From assembly GCA_904063045.1 (NCBI GenBank), contig CAJFCJ010000189.1, positions 11,620-32,488 on the forward strand: a DNA stretch of 20,869 bases, read 5' to 3'. Both the position numbers and the translations under genes were made by a program. Position 1 is the stretch's first letter, and each line of letters opens with the position of its first letter. Positions 20,263 through 20,869 of this stretch are shown here, piece by piece. Below the pieces are notes generated by a model. The model saw only the letters and a program-made list of their open reading frames with translations, searched no databases and was not told the DNA's origin. This stretch comes from Dimorphilus gyrociliatus (Eukaryota > Annelida > Polychaeta > Dinophilidae).

Positions 20263-20822
20263 TCAAAATTGAAACAAAGAACTGTTGGAGAGAGAGAGAG
20301 AACGGTAAATGAATGTCTGTGTAGGCTGTAAGTGCTCAGTGCAAATGATTAAGATATTCCTCTTGTCTCTTTCCTCATCTTTTATAATTTTATCTACAAT
20401 GTACACGTTCATTTGTATTGAAATTTCACAAATTGATAATTTGCTTAAATCTGGTGAAGATAACGTATTTAAATAGACAAAAGCATATCCGACATTTTGA
20501 TAATCCATTAATTGACATGAAAAAGTAAACAACAAATAAGAATTTCTCTCAATTACTCGCTCTTTTGCACACAACATTCTCAAATCTTTACCATTCAATT
20601 GAATTTTAAAACCAACGATAATTTGAATATATTCATCTATTGCATCTATTGTACCAGTTTTTTTAAACATTATTTTTGGTTGAAAATTACGTCTAGGATA
20701 AGAAAATTTTTTAGTATAAGAAAAGACTTTTGAAGTGATAATTTCACAAGAATAACTTTCAAGAACATCATAATATTTTGCCAAATTGCATTCTGATTGC
20801 TGAAGAAATTGATGAACTTTTC
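20263..20822 (-). CDS. Exon with discoidin/fucolectin-like module (gene continues past right edge)
   Basis: On the minus strand a pyrimidine-rich tract ends in AACAATAG, a good acceptor, and the exon opens at 20822 with two bases of a split codon. The frame runs 186 codons to a stop at 20263. The first two thirds look like an extracellular beta-sandwich: FKIQLNGKDLRMLC, FTFSCQL, VGYAFVYL and LSICEISI. The last recalls the closing LCEVxV strand of F5/8-type-C and fucolectin domains. The segment after ICEISI is charged and less structured, so the real exon could end at a donor there (for example after MN, at GTGTAC) with further exons unseen. A paralogous, disrupted module lies at 10658-11173. 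No transmembrane segment is visible. The protein's full architecture cannot be judged from this window. Confidence 0.55.
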
Positions 20823-20869
20823 CTATTGTTAGTGAAAAAGAGATAGAAGATGAATAAAAGAAAGAAGAG

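Noticed and set aside
1-20869. CRISPR array, operon structure or bacterial regulatory sites
   Set aside because: The sequence is intron-rich and metazoan; no regularly spaced direct repeats with unique spacers are present.

Overview
The window looks like nuclear DNA of a small, compact animal genome. It is very AT-rich, its genes are split by short GT-AG introns (mostly 53-110 bases), and the gene content is metazoan: LDL-receptor class A, SRCR, C-type-lectin and leucine-rich-repeat modules joined to seven-helix receptors, plus rhodopsin-class GPCRs. LDLa-LRR-7TM receptors of the snail GRL101 / relaxin-receptor (type C LGR) kind are familiar from lophotrochozoans and a few other invertebrates, so a rotifer, annelid, mollusc, orthonectid or similar is plausible. 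The species cannot be fixed from the sequence.

Layout: 1-2061 (+) is the 3' part of an LRR-7TM receptor gene (copy 1). 3057-3275 (-) is a small unrecognised ORF. 3613-10522 (-) is a large gene of about 20 exons (copy 2) with signal peptide, SRCR-like modules, a C-type lectin domain, about six LDLa modules, LRRs, seven helices and a cytoplasmic tail. 10658-11173 (+) is a discoidin-like exon remnant split by a transposon. 11.2-13.8 kb is gene-poor, with a 42-base tandem repeat and an LTR-like promoter patch. 14075-15034 (-) and 16351-17286 (+) are two intronless rhodopsin-class GPCRs. 18141-19280 (+) is a decayed third copy of the LRR-7TM family. 20263-20822 (-) is an exon with a discoidin/fucolectin-like module whose gene continues past the right edge.

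The main result appears when exons are joined across introns. All three LRR-7TM copies carry, after helix 7, the same two-exon tail that resembles the C-lobe of a protein kinase (helix E, a decayed catalytic loop, and a helix-F motif D-I-F-x-x-G followed by LQKR) but lacks all catalytic motifs. Splice phases and exon sizes match between copies, including a 44-base micro-exon in copies 1 and 2 and a 206-base exon in the same two copies. I read this as a family of GPCR-pseudokinase fusion receptors; copy 2 adds an unusually composite ectodomain.

A second theme is a family of 206-208 base inverted-repeat elements (MITEs) carrying internal TTAGGG-type motifs and flanked by 9-base target duplications. 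Four clear copies are present, one nested in an older copy inside an intron of copy 2 and one inserted into the discoidin-like exon. The telomere-like motifs here therefore mark transposons, not a chromosome end.
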